64,000 nt of DNA, from positions 405,501 through 469,500 of the forward strand of contig NW_027469172.1 in assembly GCF_051020765.1 (NCBI RefSeq). Direction: 5' to 3'. Source of the DNA: Lasioglossum baleicum. Its lineage: Eukaryota; Arthropoda; Insecta; Hymenoptera; Halictidae. Both the position numbers and the translations under genes were made by a program. Numbering within the stretch: position 1 is the stretch's first letter; every line of letters starts with the position of its first letter. The notes under the pieces were generated by a model. That model saw only the letters and a list, made by a program, of their open reading frames with translations, had not been told where the DNA came from and did no database searches. Below, piece after piece: positions 43,850 through 60,800 of this stretch.

Positions 43850-46800
43850 ATAACGCATAACGCATAACGCATAACGCAGAACGCATAACGCACAACGCAC
43901 AACGCATAACGCATAACGCATAACGCATAACGCATAACGCATAACGCATAACGCATAACGCATAACGCATAACGCATAACGCATAACGCATAACGCATAA
44001 CGCATAACGCATAACGCATAACGCATAACGCATAACGCATAACGCATAACGCATAACGCATAACGCATAACGCATAACGCATAACGCATAACGCATAACG
44101 CATAACGCATAACGCATAACGCATAACGCATAACGCATAACGCATAACGCATAATGCATAACGCATAACGCATAACGCATAACGCATAACGCATAACGCA
44201 TAACGCATATCGCATAACGCATAACGCATAACGCATAACGCATAACGCATAACGCATAACGCATAACGCATAACGCATAACGCATAACGCATAACGCATA
44301 ACGCATATGGCATAACGCATAACGCATAACGCATAACGCATAACGCATAACGCATAACGCATAACGCATAACGCATAACGCATAACGCATAACGCATAAC
44401 GCATAACGCATAACGCATAACGCATAACGCATAACGCATAACGCATAACGCATAACGCATAACGCATAACGCATAACGCATAACGCACAACGCACAACGC
44501 ACAACGCACAACGCATAACGCATACCGCATAACGCATAACGCACAACGCATAACGCATAACGCATAACGCACAACGCACAACGCATAACGCATAACGCAT
44601 AACGCATAACGCACAACGCATAACGCATAACGCACAACGCACAACGCACAACGCATAACGCATAACGCATAACGCACAACGCACAACGCATAACGCATAA
44701 CGCATAACGCATAACGCATAACGCATAACGCACAACGCATAACGCATAACGCACAACGCAGAACGCATAACGCAAAACGCATAACGCATAACGCATAACG
44801 CATAACGCATAACGCATAACGCACAACGCACAACGCACAACGCATAACGCATAACGCATAACGCATAACGCATAACGCATAACGCATAACGCATAACGCA
44901 TAACGCATAACGCATAACGCATAACGCATAACGCATAACGCATAACGCATAACGCATAACGCATAACGCATAACGCATAACGCATAACTCACAACGCATA
45001 ACGCATAACGCACAACGCAGAACGCATAACGCATAACGCATAACGCATAACGCATAACGCATAACGCATAACGCATAACGCATAACGCATAACGCATAAC
45101 GCATAACGCATAACGCATAACGCATAACGCATAACGCATAACGCATATCGCATAACGCATAACGCATAACGCATAACGCATAACGCATAACGCATAACGC
45201 ATAACGCATAACGCATAACGCATAACGCATAACGCATAACGCATAACGCATAACGCATAACGCATAACGCATAACGCATAACGCATAACGCATAACGCAT
45301 AACGCATAACGCATAACGCATAACGCATAACGCATAACGCATAACGCATAACGCATAACGCATAACGCATAACGCATAACGCATAACGCATAACGCATAA
45401 CGCATAACGCATAACGCATAACGCATAACGCATAACGCATAACGCATAACGCATAACGCATAACGCATAACGCATAACGCATAACGCATAACGCATAACG
45501 CATAACGCATAACGCATAACGCATAACGCATAACGCATAACGCATAACGCATAACGCATAACGCATAACGCATAACGCATAACGCATAACGCATAACGCA
45601 TAACGCACAACGCATAACGCATACCGCATAACGCATAACGCACAACGCATAACGCATAACGCATAACGCACAACGCACAACGCATAACGCATAACGCATA
45701 ACGCATAACGCATAACGCATAACGCATAACGCATAACGCATAACGCATAACGCATAACGCATAACGCATAACGCACAACGCACAACGCACAACGCACAAC
45801 GCATAACGCACAACGCATAACGCATAACGCATAACGCATAACGCACAACGCATAACGCAGAGCCCGTAACGCATAATGCATAACCCATAACGCATATCGC
45901 ATAACTCATAACGCATAACGCACAACGCAGAGCCCATAACGCATAACGCATAACGCATAAGGCACAACGCATAACGCATAACGCAAATCCATAACACATA
46001 ACGCATAACGCACAACGCATAACGCATAACGCATAACGCATATCGCATAACGCATAACGCCTAACTCATATCCTACAAAGCATAACGCATAACGCATATG
46101 CATAACGCATAACGCATAACGCATAACGCATAACGCATAACGCATAACGCATAACGCATAACGCATAACGCATAACGCATAACGCATAACGCATAACGCA
46201 TAACGCATAACGCATAACGCATAACGCATAACGCATAACGCATAACGCATAACGCATAACGCATAACGCATAACGCATAACGCATAACGCATAACGCATA
46301 ACGCATAACGCATATCGCATAACGCATAACGCATAACGCATAACGCATAACGCATAACGCATAACGCATAACGCATAACGCATAACGCATAACGCATAAC
46401 GCATAACGCATAACGCATAACGCATAACGCATAACGCATAACGCATAACGCATAACGCATAACGCATAACGCATAACGCATAACGCATAACGCATAACGC
46501 ATAACGCATAACGCATAACGCATAACGCATAACGCATGTCGCATAACGCATAACGCATAACGCATAACGCATAACGCATAACGCATAACGCATAACGCAT
46601 AACGCATAACGCATATGGCATAACGCATAACGCACAACGCATAACGCATAACGCATAACGCATAACGCATAACGCATAACGCATAACGCGTAACGCATAA
46701 CGCATAACGCATAACGCACAACGCACAACGCATAACGCATAACGCATAACGCATAACGCATAACGCATATGGCATAACGCATAACGCATAACGCATAACG

Positions 46801-49800
46801 CATAACGCATAACGCATAACGCATAACGCATAACGCATAACGCATAACGCATAACGCATAACGCATAACGCACAACGCATAACGCAGAGCCCGTAACGCA
46901 TAATGCATAACCCATAACGCATATCGCATAACTCATAACGCATAACGCACAACGCAGAGCCCATAACGCATAACGCATAACGCATAAGGCACAACGCATA
47001 ACGCATAACGCAAATCCATAACACATAACGCATAACGCACAACGCATAACGCATAACGCATAACGCATATCGCATAACGCATAACGCCTAACTCATATCC
47101 TACAAAGCATAACGCATAACGCATAACGCATAACGCATAACGCATAACGCATAACGCATAACGCATAACGCATAACGCATAACGCATAACGCATAACGCA
47201 TAACGCATAACGCATGTCGCATAACGCATAACGCATAACGCATAACGCATAACGCATAACGCATAACGCATAACGCATAACGCATAACGCATATGGCATA
47301 ACGCATAACGCATAACGCATAACGCATAACGCATAACGCATAACGCATAACGCACAACGCACAACGCACAACGCACAACGCATAACGCATACCGCATAAC
47401 GCATAACGCACAACGCATAACGCATAACGCATAACGCACAACGCACAACGCATAACGCATAACGCATAACGCATAACGCATAACGCATAACGCATAACGC
47501 ATATGGCATAACGCATAACGCATAACGCATAACGCATAACGCATAACGCATAACGCATAACGCATAACGCATAACGCATAACGCATAACGCATAACGCAT
47601 AACGCATAACGCACAACGCATAACGCAGAGCCCGTAACGCATAATGCATAACCCATAACGCATATCGCATAACTCATAACGCATAACGCACAACGCAGAG
47701 CCCATAACGCATAACGCATAACGCATAAGGCACAACGCATAACGCATAACGCAAATCCATAACACATAACGCATAACGCACAACGCATAACGCATAACGC
47801 ATAACGCATATCGCATAACGCATAACGCCTAACTCACATCCTACAAAGCATAACGCATAACGCATAACGCATAACGCATAACGCATAACGCATAACGCAT
47901 AACGCATAACGCATAACGCATAACGCATAACGCATAACGCATAACGCATAACGCATAACGCATAACGCATAACGCATAACGCATAACGCATAACGCATAT
48001 CGCATAACGCTTAACGCATAACTCATAATGCATAACGCATAACGCATAACGCATAACGCATAACGCATAACGCATAACGCATAACGCATAACGCAGAACG
48101 CATAACGCAGAACGCATAACGCACAACGCACAACGCATAACGCATAACGCATAACGCAGAACGCATAACGCATAACGCATAACGCAGAACGCATAACGCA
48201 TAACGCATAACGCATAACGCATAACGCATAACGCATAACGCATAACGCATAACGCATAACGCATAACGCATAACGCATAACGCATAACGCATAACGCATA
48301 ACGCATAACGCATAACGCATAACGCATAACGCATAACGCATAACGCATAACGCATAACGCATAACGCATAACGCATAACGCATAACGCATAACGCATAAC
48401 GCATAACGCATAACGCATAACGCATAACGCAAAACGCATAACGCATAACGCACAACGCACAACGCATAACGCATAACGCTTAACGCATAACGCATAACGC
48501 ATAACGCATAACGCATAACGCATAACGCATAACGCATAACGCATAACGCATAACGCATAACGCTTAACACATAACGCATAACGCATAACGCATAACGCAT
48601 AACGCATAACGCATAACGCATAACGCACAACGCATAACGCATAACGCATAACGCATAACGCATAACGCACAACGCACAACGCACAACGCACAACGCATAA
48701 CGCATACCGCATAACGCATAACGCATAACGCACAACGCATAACGCATAACGCATAACGCACAACGCACAACGCATAACGCATAACGCATAACGCATAACG
48801 CATAACGCATAACGCATAACGCATATGGCATAACGCATAACGCATAACGCATAACGCATAACGCATAACGCATAACGCATAACGCATAACGCATAACGCA
48901 TAACGCATAACGCATAACGCATAACGCACAACGCATAACGCAGAGCCCGTAACGCATAATGCATAACCCATAACGCATATCGCATAACTCATAACGCATA
49001 ACGCACAACGCAGAGCCCATAACGCATAACGCATAACGCATAAGGCACAACGCATAACGCATAACGCAAATCCATAACACATAACGCATAACGCACAACG
49101 CATAACGCATAACGCATAACGCATATCGCATAACGCCTAACTCATATCCTACAAAGCATAACGCATAACGCATAACGCATAACGCATAACGCATAACGCA
49201 TAACGCATAACGCATAACGCATAACGCATAACGCATAACGCATAACGCATAACGCATAACGCATAACGCATGTCGCATAACGCATAACGCATAACGCATA
49301 ACGCATAACGCATAACGCATAACGCATAACGCATAACGCATAACGCATAACGCATATGGCATAACGCATAACGCATAACGCATAACGCATAACGCATAAC
49401 GCATAACGCATAACGCATAACGCACAACGCACAACGCACAACGCACAACGCATAACGCATACCGCATAACGCATAACGCACAACGCATAACGCATAACGC
49501 ATAACGCACAACGCACAACGCATAACGCATAACGCATAACGCATAACGCATAACGCATAACGCATATGGCATAACGCATAACGCATAACGCATAACGCAT
49601 AACGCATAACGCATAACGCATAACGCATAACGCATAACGCATAACGCATAACGCATAACGCATAACGCATAACGCATAACGCATAACGCATAACGCATAA
49701 CGCATAACGCATAACGCACAACGCATAACGCAGAGCCCGTAACGCATAATGCATAACCCATAACGCATATCGCATAACTCATAACGCATAACGCACAACG

Positions 49801-52796
49801 CAGAGCCCATAACGCATAACGCATAACGCATAAGGCACAACGCATAACGCATAACGCAAATCCATAACACATAACGCATAACGCACAACGCATAACGCAT
49901 AACGCATAACGCATATCGCATAACGCATAACGCCTAACTCATATCCTACAAAGCATAACGCATAACGCATAACGCATAACGCATAACGCATAACGCATAA
50001 CGCATAACGCATAACGCATAACGCATAACGCATAACGCATAACGCATAACGCATAACGCATAACGCATAACGCATAACGCATATCGCATAACGCTTAACG
50101 CATAACTCATAATGCATAACGCATAACGCATAACGCATAACGCATAACGCATAACGCATAACGCATAACGCAGAACGCATAACGCAGAACGCATAACGCA
50201 CAACGCACAACGCATAACGCATAACGCATAACGCAGAACGCATAACGCATAACGCATAACGCATAACGCATAACGCATAACGCATAACGCATAACGCATA
50301 ACGCATAACGCATAACGCATAACGCATAACGCATAACGCATAACGCATAACGCATAACGCATAACGCATAACGCATAACGCATAACGCATAACGCATAAC
50401 GCATAACGCATAACGCATAACGCATAACGCATAACGCATAACGCATAACGCATAACGCATAACGCATAACGCATAACGCATAACGCATAACGCATAACGC
50501 ATAACGCATAACGCATAACGCATAACGCATAACGCAAAACGCATAACGCATAACGCACAACGCACAACGCATAACGCATAACGCATAACGCATAACGCAT
50601 AACGCATAACGCATAACGCATAACGCATAACGCATAACGCATAACGCATAACGCATAACGCATAACGCATAACGCATAACGCATAACGCATAACGCATAA
50701 CGCATAACGCATAACGCATAACGCATAACGCTTAACACATAACGCATAACGCATAACGCTTAACGCATAACTCATAATGCATAACGCATAACGCATAACG
50801 CATAACGCATAACGCATAACGCATAACGCATAACGCATAACGCATAACGCATAACGCATAACGCATAACGCAGAACGCATAACGCAGAACGCATAACGCA
50901 CAACGCACAACGCATAACGCAGAACGCATAACGCACAACGCACAACGCATAACGCATAACGCATAACGCATAACGCATAACGCATAAAGCATAACGCATA
51001 ACGCATAACGCATAACGCATAACGCATAACGCATAACGCATAACGCATAACGCATAACGCATAACGCATAACGCATAACGCATAACGCATAACGCATAAC
51101 GCATAACGCATAACGCATAACGCATAACGCATAACGCATAACGCATAACGCATAACGCATAACGCATAACGCATAACGCATAACGCATAACGCATAACGC
51201 ATAACGCACAACGCATAACGCATAACGCATAACGCATAACGCATAACGCATAACGCATAACGCATAACGCATAACGCATAACGCATAACGCATAACGCAT
51301 AACGCATAACTCATAATGCATAACGCATAACGCATAACGCATAACGCATAACGCATAACGCATAACGCATAACGCAGAACGCATAACGCAGAACGCATAA
51401 CGCACAACGCACAACGCATAACGCATAACGCATAACGCAGAACGCATAACGCATAACGCATAACGCATAACGCATAACGCATAACGCATAACGCATAACG
51501 CATAACGCATAACGCATAACGCATAACGCATAACGCATAACGCATAACGCATAACGCATAACGCATAACGCATAACGCATAACGCATAACGCATAACGCA
51601 TAACGCATAACGCATAACGCATAACGCATAACGCATAACGCATAACGCATAACGCATAACGCATAACGCATAACGCATAACGCATAACGCAAAACGCATA
51701 ACGCATAACGCACAACGCACAACGCATAACGCATAACGCATAACGCATAACGCATAACGCATAACGCATAACGCATAACGCATAACGCATAACGCATAAC
51801 GCATAACGCATAACGCATAACGCATAACGCATAACGCATAACGCAGAACGCATAACGCAGAACGCATAACGCACAACGCACAACGCATAACGCAGAACGC
51901 ATAACGCACAACGCACAACGCATAACGCATAACGCATAACGCATAACGCATAACGCATAAAGCATAACGCATAACGCATAACGCATAACGCATAACGCAT
52001 AACGCATAACGCATAACGCATAACGCATAACGCATAACGCATAACGCATAACGCATAACGCATAACGCATAACGCATAACGCATAACGCATAACGCATAA
52101 CGCATAACGCATAACGCATAACGCATAACGCATAACGCATAACGCATAACGCATAACGCATAACGCATAACGCATAACGCATAACGCAGAACGCATAACG
52201 CACAACGCATAACGCATAACGCATAACGCATAACGCATAACGCATAACGCATAACGCATAACGCATAACGCATAACGCATAACGCATAACGCATAACGCA
52301 TAACGCATAACTCATAATGCATAACGCATAACGCATAACGCATAACGCATAACGCATAACGCATAACGCATAACGCAGAACGCATAACGCAGAACGCATA
52401 ACGCACAACGCACAACGCATAACGCATAACGCATAACGCAGAACGCATAACGCATAACGCATAACGCATAACGCATAACGCATAACGCATAACGCATAAC
52501 GCATAACGCATAACGCATAACGCATAACGCATAACGCATAACGCATAACGCATAACGCATAACGCATAACGCATAACGCATAACGCATAACGCATAACGC
52601 ATAACGCATAACGCATAACGCATAACGCATAACGCATAACGCATAACGCATAACGCATAACGCATAACGCATAACGCATAACGCATAACGCATAACGCAT
52701 AACGCATAACGCATAACGCATAACGCATAACGCATAACGCATAACGCATAACGCATAACGAATAACGCATAACGCATAACGCATAACGCATAACGC
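43850..52796. repeat. Right copy of the left-edge segment
   Basis: From about 44.48 kb this follows the order of 1-7.6 kb: D-like head (ataccgc 44522), C motif (44984), pure run, ataccgc 45621, A core at 45845, hexamer atatgc at 46096, ataacgc-to-gtaacgc change near 46689, anchors 46061, 47088, 47829, 49137 and 49934, then B modules (50095, 50760, 51306, 52307). Landmark offsets to the left copy are 44,355 (C motif), 44,103, 44,117, 44,089, 44,333, 44,319 (anchors) and 44,284 (two B units). The acatcct form of the anchor is shared only by 3740 and 47829. The stretch 43850-44480 is mostly plain, with a lone ataatgc at 44151. Confidence 0.87.
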
Positions 52797-54853
52797 CTAA
52801 CTCATATCCTACAAAGCATAACGCATAACGCATAACGCATAACGCATAACGCATAACGCATAACGCATAACGCATAACGCATAACGCATAACGCATAACG
52901 CATAACGCATAACGCATAACGCCTAACTCATATCCTACAAAGCATAACGCATAACGCATAACGCATAACGCATAACGCATAACGCATAACGCATAACGCC
53001 TAACTCATATCCTACAAAGCATAACGCATAACGCATAACGCATAACGCATAACGCATAACGCATAACGCATAACGCATAACGCATAACGCATAACGCATA
53101 ACGCATAACGCATAACGCATAACGCATAACGCATAACGCATAACGCATAACGCATAACGCATAACGCATAACGCATAACGCATAACGCATAACGCATAAC
53201 GCATAACGCATAACGCATAACGCATAACGCATAACGCATAACGCATAACGCATAACGCATAACGCATAACGCATAACGCATAACGCATAACGCATAACGC
53301 ATAACGCATAACGCATAACGCATAACGCATAACGCATAACGCATAACGCATAACGCATAACGCATAACGCATAACGCATAACGCATAACGCATAACGCAT
53401 AACGCATAACGCATAACGCATAACGCAAAACGCATAACGCATAACGCATAACGCATAACGCATAACGCATAACGCATAACGCATAACGCATAACGCATAA
53501 CGCATAACGCATAACGCATAACGCATAACGCATAACGCATAACGCATAACGCATAACGCATAACGCATAACGCATAACGCATAACGCATATCGCATAACG
53601 CATAACGCATAACGCATAACGCATAACGCATAACGCATAACGCATAACGCATAACGCATAACGCATAACGCATAACGCATAACGCATAACGCATAACGCA
53701 TAACGCATAACGCATAACGCATAACGCATAACGCATAACGCATAACGCATAACGCATAACGCATAACGCATAACGCATAACGCATAACGCATAACGCATA
53801 ACGCATAACGCATAACGCATAACGCATAACGCATAACGCATAACGCATAACGCATAACGCATAACGCATAACGCATAACGCATAACGCATAACGCATAAC
53901 GCATAACGCATAACGCATAACGCATAACGCATAACGCATAACGCATAACGCATAACGCATAACGCATAACGCATAACGCATAACGCATAACGCATAACGC
54001 ATAACGCATAACGCATAACGCATAACGCATAACGCATAACGCATAACGCATAACGCATAACGCATAACGCATAACGCATAACGCATAACGCACAACGCAC
54101 AACGCACAACGCACAACGCACAACGCATAACGCATAACGCATAACGCATAACGCATAACGCATAACGCATAACGCATAACGCATAACGCATAACGCATAA
54201 CGCATAACGCATAACGCATAACGCATAACGCATAACGCATAACGCATAACGCATAACGCATAACGCATAACGCATAACGCATAACGCATAACGCATAACG
54301 CATAACGCATAACGCATAACGCATAACGCATAACGCATAACGCATAACGCATAACGCATAACGCATAACGCATAACGCATAACGCATAACGCATAACGCA
54401 TAACGCATAACGCATAACGCATAACGCATAACGCATAACGCATAACGCATAACGCAGAACGCATAACGCACAACGCACAACGCACAACGCACAACGCACA
54501 ACGCATAACGCACAACGCATAACGCATAACGCATAACGCATAACGCATAACGCATAACGCATAACGCATAACGCATAACGCATAACGCATAACGCATAAC
54601 GCATAACGCATAACGCATAACGCATAACGCATAACGCATATCGCATAACGCATAACGCATAACGCATAACGCATAACGCATAACGCATAACGCATAACGC
54701 ATAACGCATAACGCACAACGCAGAGCCCATAACGCATAACGCATAACGCATAAGGCACAACGCATAACGCATAACGCAAATCCATAACACATAACGCATA
54801 ACGCACAACGCATAACGCATAACGCATAACGCATATCGCATAACGCATAACGC
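52797..54853. repeat. Sparse plain stretch with three clustered anchors
   Basis: Anchors at 52797, 52923 and 53000 have no cores and are preceded by ataacga near 52754, like the closely spaced anchors of the 3.9-kb repeat (14576/14737, 26217/26350). After that come long plain runs with only aaaacgc near 53427, atatcgc near 53588, two five-unit acaacgc runs (from about 54090 and 54469), atatcgc near 54639 and a half core (agagccc 54722) leading to anchor 54854. Confidence 0.8.
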
Positions 54854-57800
54854 CTAACTCATATCCTACAAAGCATAACGCATAACGCATATGCATAACG
54901 CATAACGCATAACGCATAACGCATAACGCATAACGCATAACGCATAACGCATAACGCATAACGCATAACGCATAACGCATAACGCATAACGCATAACGCA
55001 TAACGCATAACGCATAACGCATAACGCATAACGCATAACGCATAACGCATAACGCATAACGCATAACGCATAACGCATAACGCATAACGCATAACGCATA
55101 ACGCATAACGCATAACGCATAACGCATAACGCATAACGCATAACGCATAACGCATAACGCATAACGCATAACGCATAACGCATAACGCATAACGCATAAC
55201 GCATAACGCATAACGCATAACGCATAACGCATAACGCATAACGCATAACGCATAACGCATAACGCATAACGCATAACGCATAACGCATAACGCATAACGC
55301 ATAACGCATAACGCATAACGCACAACGCACAACGCACAACGCACAACGCATAACGCATATCGCATAACGCATAACGCCTAACTCAGATCCTACAAAGCAT
55401 AACGCATAACGCATAACGCACAACGCATAACGCAGAGCCCGTAACGCATAATGCATAACCCATAACGCATATCGCATAACTCATAACGCATAACGCACAA
55501 CGCAGAGCCCATAACGCATAACGCATAACGCATAAGGCACAACGCATAACGCATAACGCAAATCCATAACACATAACGCATAACGCACAACGCATAACGC
55601 ATAACGCATAACGCATATCGCATAACGCATAACGCCTAACTCATATCCTACAAAGCATAACGCATAACGCATATGCATAACGCATAACGCATAACGCATA
55701 ACGCATAACGCATAACGCATAACGCATAACGCATAACGCATAACGCATAACGCATAACGCATAACGCATAACGCATAACGCATAACGCATAACGCATAAC
55801 GCATAACGCATAACGCATAACGCATAACGCATAACGCATAACGCATAACGCATAACGCATAACGCATAACGCATAACGCATAACGCATAACGCATAACGC
55901 ATAACGCATAACGCATAACGCATAACGCATAACGCATAACGCATATCGCATAACGCATAACGCATAACGCATAACGCATAACGCATAACGCATAACGCAT
56001 AACGCATAACGCATAACGCATAACGCATAACGCATAACGCATAACGCATAACGCATAACGCACAACGCACAACGCACAACGCACAACGCATAACGCATAC
56101 CGCATAACGCATAACGCACAACGCATAACGCATAACGCATAACGCACAACGCACAACGCATAACGCATAACGCATAACGCATAACGCACAACGCATAACG
56201 CATAACGCACAACGCAGAACGCATAACGCATAACGCATAACGCATATCGCATAACGCATAACGCATAACGCATAACGCATAACGCATAACGCATAACGCA
56301 TAACGCATAACGCATAACGCATAACGCATAACGCATAACGCATAACGCATAACGCATAACGCAAAACGCATAACGCACAACGCACAACGCACAACGCACA
56401 ACGCCCATAACGCATATCGCATAACTCATAACGCATAACGCACAACGCAGAGCCCATAACGCATAACGCATAACGCATAACGCAAATCCATAACACATAA
56501 CGCATAACGCACAACGCATAACGCATAACGCATAACGCATATCGCATAACGCATAACGCCTAACTCATATCCTACAAAGCATAACGCATACCGCATAACG
56601 CATAACGCACAACGCATAACGCATAACGCATAACGCATAACGCATAACGCATAACGCATAACGCATAACGCATAACGCATAACGCACAACGCACAACGCA
56701 TAACGCATAACGCATAACGCATAACGCATAACGCATAACGCATAACGCATAACGCACAACGCACAACGCACAACGCACAACGCATATCGCATAACTCATA
56801 ACGCATAACGCACAACGCAGAGCCCATAACGCATAACGCATAACGCATAACGCAAATCCATAACACATAACGCACAACGCATAACGCATAACGCAAATCC
56901 ATAACACATAACGCATAACGCACAACGCATAACGCATAACGCATAACGCATATCGCATAACGCATAACGCCTAACTCATATCCTACAAAGCATAACGCAT
57001 AACGCATATGCATAACGCATAACGCATAACGCATAACGCATAACGCATAACGCATAACGCATAACGCATAACGCATAACGCATAACGCATAACGCATAAC
57101 GCATAACGCATAACGCATAACGCATAACGCATAACGCATAACGCATAACGCATAACGCATAACGCATATCGCATAACGCATAACGCATAACGCATAACGC
57201 ATAACGCATAACGCATAACGCATAACGCATAACGCATAACGCATAACGCATAACGCATAACGCATAACGCATAACGCATATGGCATAACGCATAACGCAT
57301 AACGCATAACGCATAACGCATAACGCATAACGCATAACGCATAACGCATAACGCATAACGCATAACGCATAACGCATAACGCATAACGCATAACGCATAA
57401 CGCATAACGCATAACGCATAACGCATAACGCATAACGCATAACGCATAACGCATAACGCACAACGCACAACGCACAACGCACAACGCACAACGCATAACG
57501 CATACCGCATAACGCATAACGCACAACGCATAACGCATAACGCATAACGCACAACGCACAACGCATAACGCATAACGCATAACGCATAACGCACAACGCA
57601 TAACGCATAACGCACAACGCAGAACGCATAACGCATAACGCATAACGCATATCGCATAACGCATAACGCATAACGCATAACGCATAACGCATAACGCATA
57701 ACGCATAACGCATAACGCATAACGCATAACGCATAACGCATAACGCATAACGCATAACGCATAACGCATAACGCAAAACGCATAACGCATAACGCACAAC

Positions 57801-60800
57801 GCACAACGCACAACGCACAACGCACAACGCACAACGCATAACGCATAACGCATAACGCATAACGCATAACGCACAACGCATAACGCAGAGCCCGTAACGC
57901 ATAATGCATAACCCATAACGCATATCGCATAACTCATAACGCATAACGCACAACGCAGAGCCCATAACGCATAACGCATAACGCATAAGGCACAACGCAT
58001 AACGCATAACGCAAATCCATAACACATAACGCATAACGCACAACGCATAACGCATAACGCATAACGCATATCGCATAACGCATAACGCCTAACTCATATC
58101 CTACAAAGCATAACGCATACCGCATAACGCATAACGCACAACGCATAACGCATAACGCATAACGCATAACGCACAACGCACAACGCATAACGCATAACGA
58201 ATAACGCATAACGCACAACGCATAACGCATAACGCACAACGCAGAACGCATAACGCATAACGCATAACGCATATCGCATAACGCATAACGCATAACGCAT
58301 AACGCATAACGCATAACGCATAACGCATAACGCATAACGCATAACGCATAACGCATAACGCATAACGCATAACGCATAACGCATAACGCATAACGCATAA
58401 CGCATAACGCATAACGCATAACGCATAACGCATAACGCATAACGCATAACGCATAACGCATAACGCATAACGCATAACGCATAACGCATAACGCATAACG
58501 CATAACGCATAACGCATAACGCATAACGCATAACGCATATGGCATAACGCATAACGCATAACGCATAACGCATAACGCATAACGCATAACGCATAACGCA
58601 TAACGCATAACGCATAACGCATAACGCATAACGCATAACGCATAACGCATAACGCATAACGCATAACGCATAACGCATAACGCATAACGCATAACGCATA
58701 ACGCATATCGCATAACGCATAACGCATAACGCATAACGCATAACGCATAACGCATAACGCATAACGCATAACGCATAACGCACAACGCAGAGCCCATAAC
58801 GCATAACGCATAACGCATAAGGCACAACGCATAACGCATAACGCAAATCCATAACACATAACGCATAACGCACAACGCATAACGCATAACGCATAACGCA
58901 TATCGCATAACGCATAACGCCTAACTCATATCCTACAAAGCATAACGCATAACGCATATGCATAACGCATAACGCATAACGCATAACGCATAACGCATAA
59001 CGCATAACGCATAACGCATAACGCATAACGCATAACGCATAACGCATAACGCACAACGCACAACGCACAACGCACAACGCATAACGCATACCGCATAACG
59101 CATAACGCACAACGCATAACGCATAACGCATAACGCACAACGCACAACGCATAACGCATAACGCATAACGCATAACGCACAACGCATAACGCATAACGCA
59201 CAACGCAGAACGCATAACGCATAACGCATAACGCATATCGCATAACGCATAACGCATAACGCATAACGCATAACGCATAACGCATAACGCATAACGCATA
59301 ACGCATAACGCATAACGCATAACGCATAACGCATAACGCATAACGCATAACGCATAACGCATAACGCATATGGCATAACGCATAACGCATAACGCATAAC
59401 GCATAACGCATAACGCATAACGCATAACGCATAACGCATAACGCATAACGCATAACGCATAACGCATAACGCATAACGCATAACGCATAACGCATAACGC
59501 ATAACGCATAACGCATAACGCATAACGCATAACGCACAACGCACAACGCACAACGCACAACGCATAACGCATACCGCATAACGCATAACGCACAACGCAT
59601 AACGCATAACGCATAACGCACAACGCACAACGCATAACGCATAACGCATAACGCATAACGCACAACGCATAACGCATAACGCACAACGCAGAACGCATAA
59701 CGCATAACGCATAACGCATATCGCATAACGCATAACGCATAACGCATAACGCATAACGCATAACGCATAACGCATAACGCATAACGCATAACGCATAACG
59801 CATAACGCATAACGCATAACGCATAACGCATAACGCATAACGCATAACGCAAAACGCATAACGCATAACGCACAACGCACAACGCACAACGCACAACGCA
59901 CAACGCACAACGCATAACGCATAACGCATAACGCATAACGCATAACGCACAACGCATAACGCAGAGCCCGTAACGCATAATGCATAACCCATAACGCATA
60001 TCGCATAACTCATAACGCATAACGCACAACGCAGAGCCCATAACGCATAACGCATAACGCATAAGGCACAACGCATAACGCATAACGCAAATCCATAACA
60101 CATAACGCATAACGCACAACGCATAACGCATAACGCATAACGCATATCGCATAACGCATAACGCCTAACTCATATCCTACAAAGCATAACGCATACCGCA
60201 TAACGCATAACGCACAACGCATAACGCATAACGCATAACGCATAACGCACAACGCACAACGCATAACGCATAACGAATAACGCATAACGCACAACGCATA
60301 ACGCATAACGCACAACGCAGAACGCATAACGCATAACGCATAACGCATAACGCATATCGCATAACGCATAACGCATAACGCATAACGCATAACGCATAAC
60401 GCATAACGCATAACGCATAACGCATAACGCATAACGCATAGCGCATAACGCATAACGCATAACGCATAACGCATAACGCATAACGCATAACGCATAACGC
60501 ATAACGCATAACGCATAACGCAGAACGCATAACGCATAACGCATAACGCATAACGCATAACGCATAACGCATAACGCATAACGCATAACGCATAACGCAT
60601 AACGCATAACGCATAACGCATAACGCATAACGCATAACGCATAACGCATAACGCATAACGCATAACGCATAACGCATAACGCATAACTCACAACGCATAA
60701 CGCATAACGCACAACGCAGAACGCATAACGCATAACGCATAACGCATAACGCATAACGCATAACGCATAACGCATAACGCATAACGCATAACGCATAACG

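Noticed and set aside
42540..45902. Long - strand open reading frames, here 1120 codons, and many similar ones throughout
   Set aside because: They are concatenated MRYALCV heptapeptides with variants, present in all three - strand frames at once, starting and stopping only where variant units create or remove stops. No domain, composition or codon pattern indicates a gene.
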